64,000 nucleotides of DNA from Camillea tinctor (Eukaryota; Ascomycota; Sordariomycetes; Xylariales; Xylariaceae). Below the pieces are notes generated by a model. It was given only the letters and a program-made list of their open reading frames with translations, searched no databases and was not told the origin of the DNA. Position numbers and translations under genes: made by a program. This document shows, one piece after another, positions 35,060-46,302 of the stretch. How positions within the stretch are numbered: position 1 is the first letter of the stretch; each line of letters starts with the position of its first letter. Where the stretch lies: NCBI GenBank assembly GCA_022578605.1, contig MU394094.1, forward strand, positions 281,601-345,600, written 5' to 3'.

Positions 35060-36888
35060 GGCCAACAGGCAGGACAACAGCCGCAACCGAACTCGCAAGG
35101 TCCCCAGCGAGCCCCGACTCCCGCTAGTAATCAGCCGAACCAACCACAGAATCAAGGACCGAATCCTGGACAACCTAATCAGCCACAACAGCCGCAAGCA
35201 CAGAGCCAACCACAAGGTCAACAGAGTCAGCCCCAGCAGCCCAACCCGCAGATATTACACGCCGCGCAGCAACAACAGCAACTCGTTAATCTCCAGATGC
35301 ATCAGCAACAGCAACAACAGCAGAAGAATGATGGCATGATGAAAGGCCAGTTTTTCTTGAAGCTCATGCAATTCAGTGAATGTTTGAGTGGATACTCGGT
35401 TCGTACCCCCCTTCCCCCGTCTAGTTTGTATTGTATTCTTTGATATGCATCATCGTGGTGGACGATTACTAACTACACTGGTCTGCTTGATAGGGTTCTA
35501 AGGCTAAAGACGACCTCGCCTACTGGCAGTCTTTTGTGTCGCAGTTTTTCTCCCCCAGAGGTGTCTTCCGGCTTAGTGTCTACATAACGAGCTCTGATCC
35601 GACAAGCGAGGAGCATGGGACGGACAAGCAGTATGAGATCACGCAACCAGCGCTAGCAAGATACTTCCATACACATTTCCAGAGCGGCATAAAACAAATA
35701 CAGATGACATTCGAGAAGGGCACGATAGACAAGCCCTTGCCCAACGGTTGCCATTTTATCGAGAACCCTAAGGCCAGTTTAATATATTGGTTCGAGACTT
35801 CTCACGTAAGTTAGGCCTAACAAATATGACATGGGGACAGAAAGTTAACGTGATACCCACGGATAGGTTGTTGCCACTGGCAATCTCCGAGCACAGTTTG
35901 ACAGCGACCAAAAGCTAGAACTACTGGAGTTTATTACACAAGGTCACGAGGAATACATTTCGAGGAAGATGGTGATCAACGCATCGAAGCCGACGCATAA
36001 CTGGATTAAGGAATGGAACCGGGTCAACCTACAAGATGGAAAGCAGTCCCCGGAGATGAACAAGAAGAGCAAGAAGGCGATGAAGTCGCCGCAAACTCAG
36101 CCTCCCGATATTGATCTTCCCCAATCCTCTGTTAAGATGAATATGGGAATCACCGAGGATGTGTTTCAATTCCTTGAGGTAAGTTCCCAGAGGTTGATCA
36201 GCTCATGCGAGAATATGTTTTGCTAATAACTGTTTTTTGGGTTTTTTTTTACAGATTGTTGAAGTAATGGGTCAGATGAGCGTGAGTCGACATAAGATTT
36301 CTTTTTTACCCTTTTGATAAAGACGGCTATGGTTGCAGCCGATGCTTTCGTATAGAAATGCAAGCTAACTCTTTGTAGCCTCTCTTCAATTTCTACCACT
36401 CGCATCCTAATCTCTCTCCATACATGGCACTGGAACAATATGTGAGCGCGTGTATCACCAACACGCCACAGCAACCGGTCGTGAACGGCCACCCGCAAGG
36501 TAACATGCCGCAAAACCCTCGGACACCGAGCTTCCCCCCATTCCCCATGGGTGCTTCGCCGGCAGCCACACACCTCCAGCAGCCCAACTCTCCGCATATG
36601 GGCAGCCCGGCCCAGGGTCATATGCAGGCACCCGGCATGCAGCTGCAGCAGAGCCAGCAGGGGACCACCAGCTCAAGCGGGCCTAGCGCTAACACGAGCC
36701 CGGCGAGTAATAAGCGCCGGAGGCCGTCGACCGTGAAGGCGGAGGAGGATAGTGCCGGCGCACCAACACCGGCGAGTATCGGCGGCGGACCCGGAGCCCA
36801 GGTGAACGGTGTGGTGACTATGAGCCAGAAGAAGCCCCCGACGCCCCGGATGCAGAACCAGAAACGTCAGAAACCCAACCCGACGTAA
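33922..36888 (+). CDS. ptaB: PtaB / SEUSS-like LIM-domain-binding transcription co-regulator
   Basis: Seven exons: 33922-34225, 34292-34530, 34640-35398, 35494-35805, 35867-36178, 36255-36281, 36379-36888; 820 aa, every phase consistent. The first 415 residues are Met/Pro/Gln/His-rich, with a nearly pure Gln/Ala tract encoded by about 34840-35060. The LIM-binding domain runs from about 418 (FFLKLMQFSECLSGYS) through DDLAYWQSFVSQFFSP, YEITQPALARYFHTHF, FIENPKASLIYWFETSHVV and GNLRAQFDSDQK. The sixth exon is only 27 nt (IVEVMGQMS) and joins PLFNFYHSHPNLSPYMALEQY, which confirms it. A basic NKRRRPSTVKAEE nuclear signal lies near the C-terminus. In Aspergillus PtaB partners with SomA downstream of cAMP-PKA in adhesion, conidiation and biofilm; the yeast counterpart is Mfg1. 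The donor of intron 3 is GTTCGT, an unusual but in-phase site. Confidence 0.92.
34840..35062 (+). repeat. CAG/CAA trinucleotide tract encoding polyglutamine
   Basis: Imperfect CAG/CAA repeats interrupted by GCT/GCC (Ala) codons within exon 3 of ptaB. The longest uninterrupted CAG-rich stretch is at about 34936-34976. All repeats keep the frame. Confidence 0.95.
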
Positions 36889-38998
36889 CACTAGCGTTAT
36901 CGGCAACCGAATAGAAGCGAGTCTTATGTGTTTTTTGACGGGGACATGGGTTTATCAGCATACCGGCGTCAACTTCATTTGGATATGATATTTTATTTAA
37001 CCAGTGTTTTTGTTTTTCGGGTATCGGTTCTCTTTGGTCTCGGGCTCGGGGCTCGGGACTCGGGGTTGCTTTTTTTTTTCCATAACATGTCTTTTTCTTA
37101 TGGGTTTGAACATATTCTTTATTGGGACAAAAAAGGGGTGTGGGTGATATTGGGGTGAAGGGAAGGTTTTTCGCATTATCACTGTTATTTTTCCCTCTTT
37201 TCTTTTCCACTTAAAGGATCTGTGATTTGATTATTCCATTCCTACCGGTTGTTGGGAGAAATTTGGAATGCCTTTGTTACTGTTTATCATTTTGATGATT
37301 CCCACCTATCACTGCCACAAACCTGTTTACTTATCACGTTTTTCTCCTCTTTGCAGCGGAATTTAATTATTTGCTCCTCTTGTCTTTTATATCTCGACCT
37401 CGAACATTATCCCCTCTCCCTCTCTTTTCTTCCTACCCGTGTTTTTTTTTTATACTCTTGCATCACTAGGCAGAACTATCTCCGACAAAGAATCTAGGAA
37501 GCGGAAGAGCTTGAAGTGCTCGTTAAAAAAGAGAAGAGAGAAATAAAGCCTATTTCGGGTCCGAAGTGGTGAGGATTGGGTTATCAAGGTGATTGCTTAA
37601 AGGGAACTAAGCACCGCCGGTTCTGCCGCCGCTGTTGTTATTATGGATGTTATGGATATTTGATTACTTAACTTGTTTTCCTTTTTGATTTTGGAGGGGG
37701 AAGGGGGAGAAGGCTTGTTTTTCTCTTCAAGTTCATTAATGCCCCTGACTCCGGTGAAACTTTCTCCGCACGTACGATTTTAACGTTTTTGTGGTGTTGG
37801 ATGTTATTTTTCACCCCTTAGTTACCCCTTTCCCACAACCTTTTAACCCATGATCTCGCCTCCTCTATGGCCCCCTTCGGCTTTCTGCTTGGAAAGATTA
37901 TCTATCTGCTCTCCCAAGAACCTAGTTATTTGTGTACGATATAGGTCCCGTTTTCTGTCACATTTAAGTGTTTATATCGATGGTTCATTTCAAATTGTTT
38001 TGTGCTTGTATTAGTTGTTCTTGTGACGATGATGAGTTGAAAAGTAGAAGCCCAACGTAAAGTTGGTTTTACGGAGAATTTGATAGATGGCAAAGTCCTA
38101 TACTAAGGAACATCCTTGTTCCGCCTTCCATGGCCTTACAAGGCAATCCAGCTCCACCCATCATTAGGTTGCAGGCATCATCCATCTTCAATATATCATC
38201 CATTTCACTCCTTCCACTTTGCTGTCCTTAGCCTGCAATAACATTTGACTTCAACGAAGAGGGTAAGTTAGCAGGTGTAGATTGGTAGGTAGACTGCTAT
38301 ACTAAGTTGGTTTTTGTAGATGGGGATGAAGAAAGGAGGCAAATCTTCGGAACCCTTTATCAACTGGGCTTCTTCCTTCCTGGTTCGAGCTTGTGTTCTT
38401 GTTCCTGGGAGGAGAGTTGGGATGCTGAAGTGAAGGCGAGAACTGGGGACGGTGAGTTTGATATTTTAAACCGTAGGAATAGAGGCTATATAGTCACCTA
38501 CCTAAGTATGCATATATATATAAGTATTGACTTACATGTAGTTTGATTTGGCTTTGCCACGATTTTAGTAGTGTTAGTTTGGGGTTTGTAAAATTTTGTC
38601 CGAGGTCAGACTTGGTATTGACGGTATGTCCTTGGCTTCAGCTCCTTTTCTCTAGGTTAATAAGTTCTCAGTACCGGTCCTCCCCAAAGAGTAAGGGTTT
38701 TTCTCTGCCTCTGATGGTACGGTATCGAGCTTATACACAATAGCAAGCCCACCTAGTTTTGTTATCTTGTTACAAATCTCCGCCAACGGTTTTCTACATG
38801 GCCTGAATTTTAAGAACTCGATACACTATATTCGAAGAGATCTAGAGCTTGTCTTACTGGTCTCTATTAGACAACTTCTCTAGTCGACGGTTTGCTGCAC
38901 ACAAGCCCCAAAAGATTGTAATTCATTCTCGTCGCATCATCTGGGTTATTCCTGGTTGATCTTAGGTATCCGTGGACGCTAAAAGAAGAAAGGTCGAG
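36889..38998. other. Intergenic region downstream of ptaB
   Basis: No recognisable gene. The proximal part is T-rich and likely holds a long 3' untranslated region of ptaB; open frames up to 132 codons have no family-like content. Confidence 0.5.
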
Positions 38999-39007
38999 AA
39001 AAAAAAA
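38999..39007 (-). terminator. RNA polymerase III terminator of 5S rRNA
   Basis: Nine consecutive T on the minus strand directly after the 5S rRNA 3' end. Confidence 0.85.
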
Positions 39008-39125
39008 CATACAACACCAGGGATTCGCTGGTCGTCACCGAACCAACTACTAATCTGGCGGTACCCAGCTTGTCAAGGGCAGAGCGGACGGGATGCCGAA
39101 TATTCTGAGTCCTATGGTCGTATGT
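39008..39125 (-). rRNA. 5S ribosomal RNA (divergent, dispersed copy)
   Basis: Read on the minus strand the sequence starts ACATACGACCATAGGA and ends GGTGTTGTATGT, the two ends pairing as 5S helix I (nine pairs with one G-U). Internal landmarks are CATCCCGTCCGCTC, TTAGTAGTTGG and ACCAGCGAATCCCTG. Length is about 118 nt. It differs from the common filamentous-fungal 5S in helix II/IV segments, but the changed helix II strands (CTCAG and CTGGG) still pair, suggesting a functional variant type. Single 5S genes scattered outside the rDNA are typical of Pezizomycotina, where several sequence types coexist. A degenerating pseudogene is the alternative. Confidence 0.88.
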
Positions 39126-39980
39126 GAGATAGATGAGGCTTACCAGGCTTTATATATGTAATGTATAAAAGAGAAATAGGGGGTAGGCAACCTCTATCCC
39201 TTACGGTTAAATATAAGTTGATATAGTTAAATGGATTTTGTTTTAGTTCTTTTTTTTTTACTTGATTTAAACTTATTATGTATTAAACCTACTAGCTGTA
39301 GTGAAATTTTGGCATATAACGTTTTGATAATAAAACTTCAAAAGGTTGGCTAGCAGAGGAAATGCAACGATATCCCAAGATAATGAAGATATAGGCTAGC
39401 GTTTAACATACTGATATCTTTTCAAACAGTGACTATCTCATTTTTAAACTAGATGAAAAAACATACACTAATCAATATGCTCAATACGTACGGATGTTCC
39501 AAGGCACACCTAAGCTTTGAGGAAAGGTCGTGACAATAGCCTTGTTGAATTGGTAGTATATGCGAGTCTTTGCATAGCGCATAAGTTGCCATGCATCATA
39601 TCTCCGGTAAGCCACCACGTCGTTTAAAATGTAAAAAGGGATTCAGAATGATTCAATGACTTGCGATGTAACCCATCACCCCAAACAGTGGGAGCATTTC
39701 CGTGGCTCAGAAACCCTGCCATGCACATCGCCACTCCAGGCTTGATAACATCTTATGATGTTGCAGAGAAAATATTTCGTCTATATTAAACCCCTCACGC
39801 CTCGATTCTTCTAAATTCCAATTTTCCATCCAACTATGGTTTTTATATTTTAAACGGTTTTATGCCCCCTTCCCCACTGTTCGTTTCCTCCCTGTAAATC
39901 ATTATCTTATGATATCTCCTGTCAAAGCAATCTAATGGTGTACGGCACAACAAGGCTGTACCCAAAACCAGCCTCTGATC
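39126..39980. other. Intergenic region between 5S rRNA and HET gene
   Basis: AT-rich, no coding frame recognised. Its right end should include the promoter of the HET-domain gene. Confidence 0.5.
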
Positions 39981-41165
39981 ATGCATTCAATCAATACACG
40001 CACTCTTGCTCTTGAGGAAGTCAATAGCGAAGCAGGTATCAAATATGCTATCCTTTCTCACAGATGGGAGGATGGTGAAGTCAGCCACCAAGAAATGCTC
40101 TCTAGGGCTGGAAGGTCAAAACAAGGCTTCAACAAGATCCGGAGATGGTGTTCTCAGGCTCGGAGGGATGGGCTCGGTTATGCCTGGGTTGATACATGTT
40201 GTATCGATAAAAAGAGCAGTGCTGAACTAAGTGAGGCCATCAATTCCATGTACCGCTGGTACAAGAACTCCAACGTGTGCTATGTTTTCCTGTCCGATGT
40301 TCGGGCCAATAAACCAGAATCTTTCTCTACCAGTCAGTGGTTCACACGCGGTTGGACGCTGCAAGAGTTACTCGTACCTGAAAACGTCTTCTTCTACGAC
40401 CAGAAATGGGAGTACATAGGCTCGAAGCACTCACTGAGGGGTGATATTAGCTATATCACAAACATAGATCGAAACGTCCTCAGCTATCGAAATACCATTC
40501 ACGAGTGTTCAATTGCACAGCGGATGTCGTGGGCTTCCCAGCGAAGAACCACAAGGACCGAAGATCGAGCCTACAGTCTCATGGGAATATTTGATGCCCA
40601 TATGCCTCTGCTTTATGGAGAGGGTGACAAGGCCTTCATGAGGCTCCAGGAAGAGATCATCCGGCGATCTGACGACCATTCAATTTTTGCCTGGGAATAT
40701 ACAGAAAACGACTACACTAGTGGCCTGCTAGCAGATTCGCCTGCTGCTTTTTTTAACAGTAAAGAAATATTGCCATTTCGGCGTAAAGTGGCCAGTTATC
40801 CTTATTCATTAACAAACTTGGGTGGTATTTCGGTCACTTTGCGATTAATCCACTGGGAGGGAGATATATTTTTAGCAGCATTAAACTGCCACGGGAAATC
40901 TCATTACGAGAGGGATTTCTCACGAAGCTCTCATAAAAGAATCGGGATTTTTTTACGTAGATTATCTGAGGATGGCCACTATTTACGCGTCAAGCTAAAC
41001 GGCCAAAGCTGGACATTTACCAATTCTAGGCATCTGGAAAAAGCATCATTGGGCACTATTATTGTTGAGCAGGAGGTTACTGAGATCATTTACAAAACCT
41101 ACCTAGTTAAAAATGCTCGTGTAAAGGCATGTGTGGAGGGTTACCCTTCCAGACACTGGCACTGA
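39981..41165 (+). CDS. HET-domain protein
   Basis: Single exon, 394 aa. The heterokaryon-incompatibility (HET) domain is clear: YAILSHRWEDGEVSHQEM (22-39), GYAWVDTCCIDKKSSAELSE (69-88), SMYRWYKNSNVCYVFLSDV, and WFTRGWTLQELLVP. It continues with RMSWASQRRTTRTEDRAYSL and LMGIFDAHMPLLYGEGDKAF, then FAWEY. The C-terminal 145 residues have no repeat domain (no WD40, NACHT or ankyrin). HET proteins trigger regulated cell death when genetically unlike hyphae fuse; the HET domain has a TIR-like fold. Here the protein is of the short class, so a partner protein would have to supply recognition. The frame is intact. The region around it is AT-rich and gene-poor, a usual location for such fast-evolving genes. 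Confidence 0.93.
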   Translation: MHSINTRTLALEEVNSEAGIKYAILSHRWEDGEVSHQEMLSRAGRSKQGFNKIRRWCSQARRDGLGYAWVDTCCIDKKSSAELSEAINSMYRWYKNSNVCYVFLSDVRANKPESFSTSQWFTRGWTLQELLVPENVFFYDQKWEYIGSKHSLRGDISYITNIDRNVLSYRNTIHECSIAQRMSWASQRRTTRTEDRAYSLMGIFDAHMPLLYGEGDKAFMRLQEEIIRRSDDHSIFAWEYTENDYTSGLLADSPAAFFNSKEILPFRRKVASYPYSLTNLGGISVTLRLIHWEGDIFLAALNCHGKSHYERDFSRSSHKRIGIFLRRLSEDGHYLRVKLNGQSWTFTNSRHLEKASLGTIIVEQEVTEIIYKTYLVKNARVKACVEGYPSRHWH

Positions 41166-42212
41166 GCTCCTGATGCGCGAATATAGACAATAAGGAGTCT
41201 TTTCTCAAGACTTAAGCTAAGGTGTACGTGTTGTATAGATGGAAAGAAAAGCTATCTAACTGAAGGACCTAGAGGGATCTAAAAATAGTCACTCACACAG
41301 ACTCCCTTTAGTGTGGGGTGTAATGATATAATAGCATCCATATCGTAACTTGTAGCTCTTTATCATCGTGATGATGGTATTTGTATTGTTGATGTATTAT
41401 GGATGGAGGGAGTGTTGTCGAAGCTAACAGTTAGTGCCCTTAAATATACATGTGTGTGTATCCTATGACACTCTTGCTAAGAATATCGAATATGCAGTCC
41501 CCATATCCCGGAATTAGCAAAGAGCTGGCCGTGGAGTATATGTAGTTCTAGTTTATCAGAGAACATTATGTCTATAACTGTGACATTTCTCCAACCTTTG
41601 GGCGAAGTCATGCTATACGGCCCTTAAAAATTACTAAAAAAACAAACCCGTACATAATAGCTAGCCCTGAACATGGTCTATCGCACGGTAGCCTTATTAT
41701 AATTAACGATACTAGAAGAGGGCCTACACATCTGCTTCCATATATAGCGTGATAACCTATATTATTGTAAGTATTTGCGCTTTTATTTCTCATCACAAAT
41801 GAAATAGAGGAGTGTGGCTTAACCTTAGCTATAAGGGGACGGGGACGACACTCAGCCATTTCAGAATAATATGAAGTTGGAGACCCGAAGTCGACGCCAT
41901 TTATGAAACCCGAATAACAAAGAAATAGAAAACACTACCTCTTCACATCAATCTCACAGAGGATATCGTATATGTCATGGCCCAGTGGCCTACCAGCTTA
42001 CCTGTCAGATGCAACTACGCGATGAGCGTATTATCTAACCCACTGGTTAGTTAGAAAACCAACCATCACAGCATGTAGAAAGCTTTGCCAATAATCTATT
42101 TCGTCCCGCAAGTCAGGAGTTTGGGGAGTTGGGTCATATCGTATCATACCATGAGCCCCACGACGGGAGATGTTTTTATTAATGAATATGAGCACCAAAA
42201 CACCGGCTTTAT
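41166..42212. other. Intergenic region between HET gene and 7-TM gene
   Basis: Convergent 3' flanks. AT-rich, no recognisable gene or repeat. Confidence 0.5.
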
Positions 42213-44049
42213 TCAAACCATGGCCTCTGCTCCCCGGTGGCAACACCCCAATGACGAAGCCGGCGCTTCTGCCGCATCGTTCGCAGCAGCATTGGTGGAC
42301 TGCGGCGCTTGCGGTGGGTTGGTGATCCCGCTGATGGAATGATGTGACGATAATCTGAAGGACTGTACACCAAGACCGAGATCAGCTCGTTCGCTATAGA
42401 GCTCCTCCGAAGTCGGCCCATCGCGGCCGGCGTTGCTCGAGGTGACCGTCATCGTCGTCGCCGCTGTCATACTAGTTTCTGGCATGGACGGCGTGACCGA
42501 TGTCGCGTGGAGTGCTGAGGAATCGTTGAGGGGATTGGCGGCCTTCACAATTTTGGCTATCAGCCTGGCCATGCTGAGCTCGATGTAGAGCTTGACTACG
42601 TACCGGCAACTTGGAGTTAGTTGGGCCAGACTGCGGTCATCTTAGGGGCTTAAAATAGGGAAATTGCATATCGTGTCTCCGTGTCTCCTGATCCACGCCG
42701 ACCTCACGCGGAAAAGATAGTGCGCCTCTATTCCTACTAGACTGGGATGTGTACGTTTGACTTACCGAGGTAGGCGAGAGGATGGAACTGTATATATCTG
42801 TCATTGTGCGTAAGCTCTGGAGGAGCGAAAGGAATAAAGTGTAGAAGACACTTACACAAGTCCACTTCGCATCGACAGGACGCCGATAAGCATCCCCTGA
42901 GTCAAGAAATGTATGATTAGCGCTAGAGATCGATCTTCGCTGGGCGAGTTGGCACATACATCCATTGCAACAGACACACAGACCATGGCTAAGTTGAACC
43001 TGAAGACCGTCTGATATTTCGCCAAGCCACAGTTGATAAGACTCGTCCGCACGGTGTATATGAAATACAGGTTAAGGCTCACGTCTATGACGGCGAAAAT
43101 GACCTTCTCTGCTCTGTCCCATATCTTGTTGAGGCGAATATACGTCGAGGATATCTCGAGTCGCGCGGGAATCCTGTTGCCGCCCTCATCTCTTTAGTGA
43201 CACGGTATTATTGAAAAAAAATTTATTTTGGAAAAAAGGGGGCTTTAAACCAGGGAGCAAGATGGGCTAGCAGTTGACCTAGTAAAGCACGCATTACATA
43301 CCATATGCAGAATACCACAACGTTGACCGCGGCAATGATTAAGAAAACGATAATCTTCAACATGCGTACGCGAGACTTTCTTATAATCAAAAGTCCGACT
43401 CGGTTGATGATGATTTGTAGAATACATTGAACTGAATTGGACTTAGGTCAGGGTTCAAGATCCGATGCGCTCGTGGTATATAGGAAAGTGATTCCTGCTT
43501 ACCCTGAATTGTCCATAGACACACTATATATACACATGCCAGTTCTATTAGCATGGATAATAGAAAGAGGAAAAAAAAACACAAGGAGTATCATAAAGAT
43601 TCGGTATGGGTGGAGGAAGACTGACATATCGCAAAGTACAACCAAAACCTAGTCACATCATATACCCCCTTTATCGTTAACCAATCGTTTTTCTCTTTCG
43701 CTCATGTATGGAAATAGCTTATTACTCCCGACGTATACTTCGAGGGAGGGGGGGTGGATTAAAAAGAATATGTGGTACTTGCTTACCCGGGAGGAATGTA
43801 ACTCTTAATCAACATCCAGCTCACGATGGAGATGACCAAAGACGAGATCCACTCAGCCCATACCATCATGATGTAGCAGTTGAACAGCAGCTTGCCACGG
43901 CGATAGCATTTCCACGTCTGCCGCGTCGCCTCGGTGCAGGTGAAGATGCTGCAACACAGCGAGAACCCCCATATAATCGAACATATGTTGATGCTCAAAG
44001 GGTCAGGGATCTCGGGCTTGTACCACGGAGGGATGAGAAAGCCTGCCAT
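42213..44049 (-). CDS. Fungal seven-transmembrane integral membrane protein (one exon junction unresolved)
   Basis: Minus strand, seven exons in order: 43787-44049, about 43503-43620 (left part uncertain), 43302-43431, 42960-43173, 42858-42898, 42766-42797, 42213-42595. Motifs of a common fungal membrane family appear in order: PPWYKPEIPDPLSINICSII, IMMVWAEWISSLVISIVSW, CLWTIQVQCILQIIINRV, VVVFCIWIPARLEIS, IWDRAEKVIFAVIDVSLNLY, FIYTVRTSLI, VYIQFHPLAYLVKLYIE, then MARLIAKIVK. Five or more hydrophobic helices are visible, with a Ser/Thr-rich cytoplasmic tail of about 110 residues. All junctions are in phase except exon 1 to exon 2, where the reading frame does not close as sequenced (see finding). 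The function of the family is unknown; a receptor-like role is sometimes guessed. Two exons are only 32 and 41 nt long. Confidence 0.8.
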
Positions 44050-46302
44050 GATTCTTCTAGCTCGTTCGGCTTAGGTCGTATTGGAATGACTGCGGTTTGG
44101 TCTTTCCCCCTTTTTTTTTTTTGGTAGGTTAGGTGATAACGAGGCGAGAGACGCGGAACACTCGCGGCCCTTGGAAACAATGTTATCGGTAGAAAACACA
44201 CGACGACATTGGTGCCAGGGTGATGTACACAAGATAGGAGGTGCCAAGATATCGCGGGGAAATATTTTACTCTTTCTCTAGGTATTTAAGGAAGAAAGGG
44301 GGGGGGAGACAAACAAGAGGAAGAAAAGAGCAATCAAAACCAACTCGTGTATCATCTTCGACAGCTTCTAGGAGGTCTTGATATATTTAGGTTTAGCTCC
44401 TCGAAAGGAAGCAGTAACCCATTAGCCTGGTAACTCAACTGACACATGGCAGGTTCAATAAGCTTCTGCGAGAGTCGTGTTGATGCGGCGCAACCAAATA
44501 CACTGGTGGTACCCGACAGCAAGATTTGTTGAGGGCACAATGATCCTATCGGGTACTACCAGAGTGTGCATTTGGTCACGCGGGAATGGGTACGGCGAGA
44601 TGGGCCGATTGTACTGCTTGTAAGTCATTGCCCTACTTGTAAGTTTTCTGCTACGAGTCAAGAATATCCCCTTTTCTCCCCTTTAGGCCAATGAAAGGGG
44701 GAGGGACGGAGGGACCGACATGATATATAGGCCTGGTTAACTCGGAGGACCCTGAATTTTCCAAGGTATCCCTCTCATGCTTCGACTATTCCCTTGAAGA
44801 TCAAATTATACCGAGTGACTATAGAATGAACTCAACTATATGATGGTATTGCGAAAAAACAAACAAACAATAGAGATGTACGACTGCCTTCTTTAAGTGG
44901 CGAACGGCGACGTCGGAAGCCAAAGCCTGGCCATATGTCATCGCGACTGACTTAGAAACCGTTAAATATGTTGATTCCACAGACTGGGGTTTGAACATAC
45001 ATCAGTATTAGATTTTTGACGGTTTGCTTGAGGTGCCTAGAAGTAGTGCTTTTTGAAATATCTATCCTATAGGTCCGATGAGATGGTGGGTTGTCTAGCG
45101 TGCATCGATATATTCACTTGCGACTAAGAGCTACGAAGTGTAGATAACAGCGTACCCCTATACACATGAAAGATTGAATAGATCGGAAGGTATTAATCCC
45201 CTCTGTGTGAACGGCACACACACACTCTCTCTCTTCGTTGTCTAACACGGATGAGTAAATATCCATTCATTGTTTCTGTTCCAATATAGTCTCTAAAATG
45301 AGAACGTCATATCTCAGACAATGACTTAGACAGGAGTTAATGCTTGATGTCTACTTTAGACTATTGTTTACCCCTATTGAACTGGTGCTAGCTACTGCTA
45401 GAATAATGATCCGGCCGTAAGAATCAGACTTTGGCTAATTTAGGAAAGACCAACGATTTCCTAAGAAGGGGGCTATGTGAAGTTTATTGCAAAACGTTGG
45501 TTTCCACCTGGAATATGCTGTGGATAGTACGCGGTGTACGTACAGGTAGGCTGTAACAATAAAATATACCGTTATCGAGGCTCCTTTTCAGCAATGCCGG
45601 TTTGATTATACGATCAAGAACACCATATGTTCAATCAGATACTACAATGCACTAAAAAATAACTAAAGATGTCGTGAACCAAAAACAATCTTCCGGTCAT
45701 TGGTATATGTTGGTATATAGCATGCAGCCTCGATAGTGGCGTGAGCAAGACTACCTATATGCAACCCATTTTTGAGTTACCCTCCCTCGCCCCCCTTAAT
45801 ACAATCCAGAGCTATCCCATGTCATCCCATGTGTGCGGGGGGGGGGGGGGGGGGGAGGGATGCAAAGAGGCAAAAAAGAAAAAGAAAAAGAGAAAAGAAA
45901 AGAAACAAGAAACAAGAAAAAGGCAAGGAAAAGACAATTGTATGCAGTTTTCATTTCTTCGTAGGTATTTCTTACCAAGTATTCTCTTTTCCCACTTACA
46001 CACATACGTAACCTACCTGCCTACCTATTCAGTTGTAGTGTAAGTAACTAAAACTACACATCCGAGTTAGATTGTTTACACTAAGCCAACCATCAACCGA
46101 GTTAAATCGTTCCCTTGGAAAACGTGCGCAGCGTTGGATTGGAACGGGCCCTGCCGCAGTCGTACATATGTATGTAACTTACAACTAACCTAAGCAGCAG
46201 CCCAGCCATTCCCGCATGTGATATTGCAACAGGGGGTCAATACGGTGAGGGGGAGAGAGAGAGAATTTCGGCTTTTAGTTATAACACTAGCCAAGTTAAA
46301 CC
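44050..46302. other. Intergenic region between 7-TM and phosphatase-like genes
   Basis: Upstream region of two divergent genes. No gene recognised. It has a run of 19 G at 45837-45855, followed by an A-rich stretch, and many TACGTA/ACCTAC motifs. Confidence 0.5.
45837..45855. repeat. Poly(G) run of 19
   Basis: Homopolymer G tract. Given the other G artefacts in this window its length is doubtful. Confidence 0.85.

Noticed and set aside
34625..35221. 198-codon minus-strand leucine-rich frame
   Set aside because: It is the antisense reading of the CAG/CAA tract in ptaB, giving artificial poly-leucine.
36223..36621. 132-codon minus-strand frame over the end of ptaB
   Set aside because: Antisense shadow of ptaB exons 6 and 7.
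43441..43470. GGGTTCAAGATCC resembling a tRNA T arm
   Set aside because: It lies in an intron of the 7-TM gene, has an extra base in the loop and lacks the rest of a cloverleaf.
44455..44661. Sequence with GTACCACCAG resembling part of 5S rRNA
   Set aside because: Only a ten-base word matches; ends do not pair and other 5S landmarks are missing.
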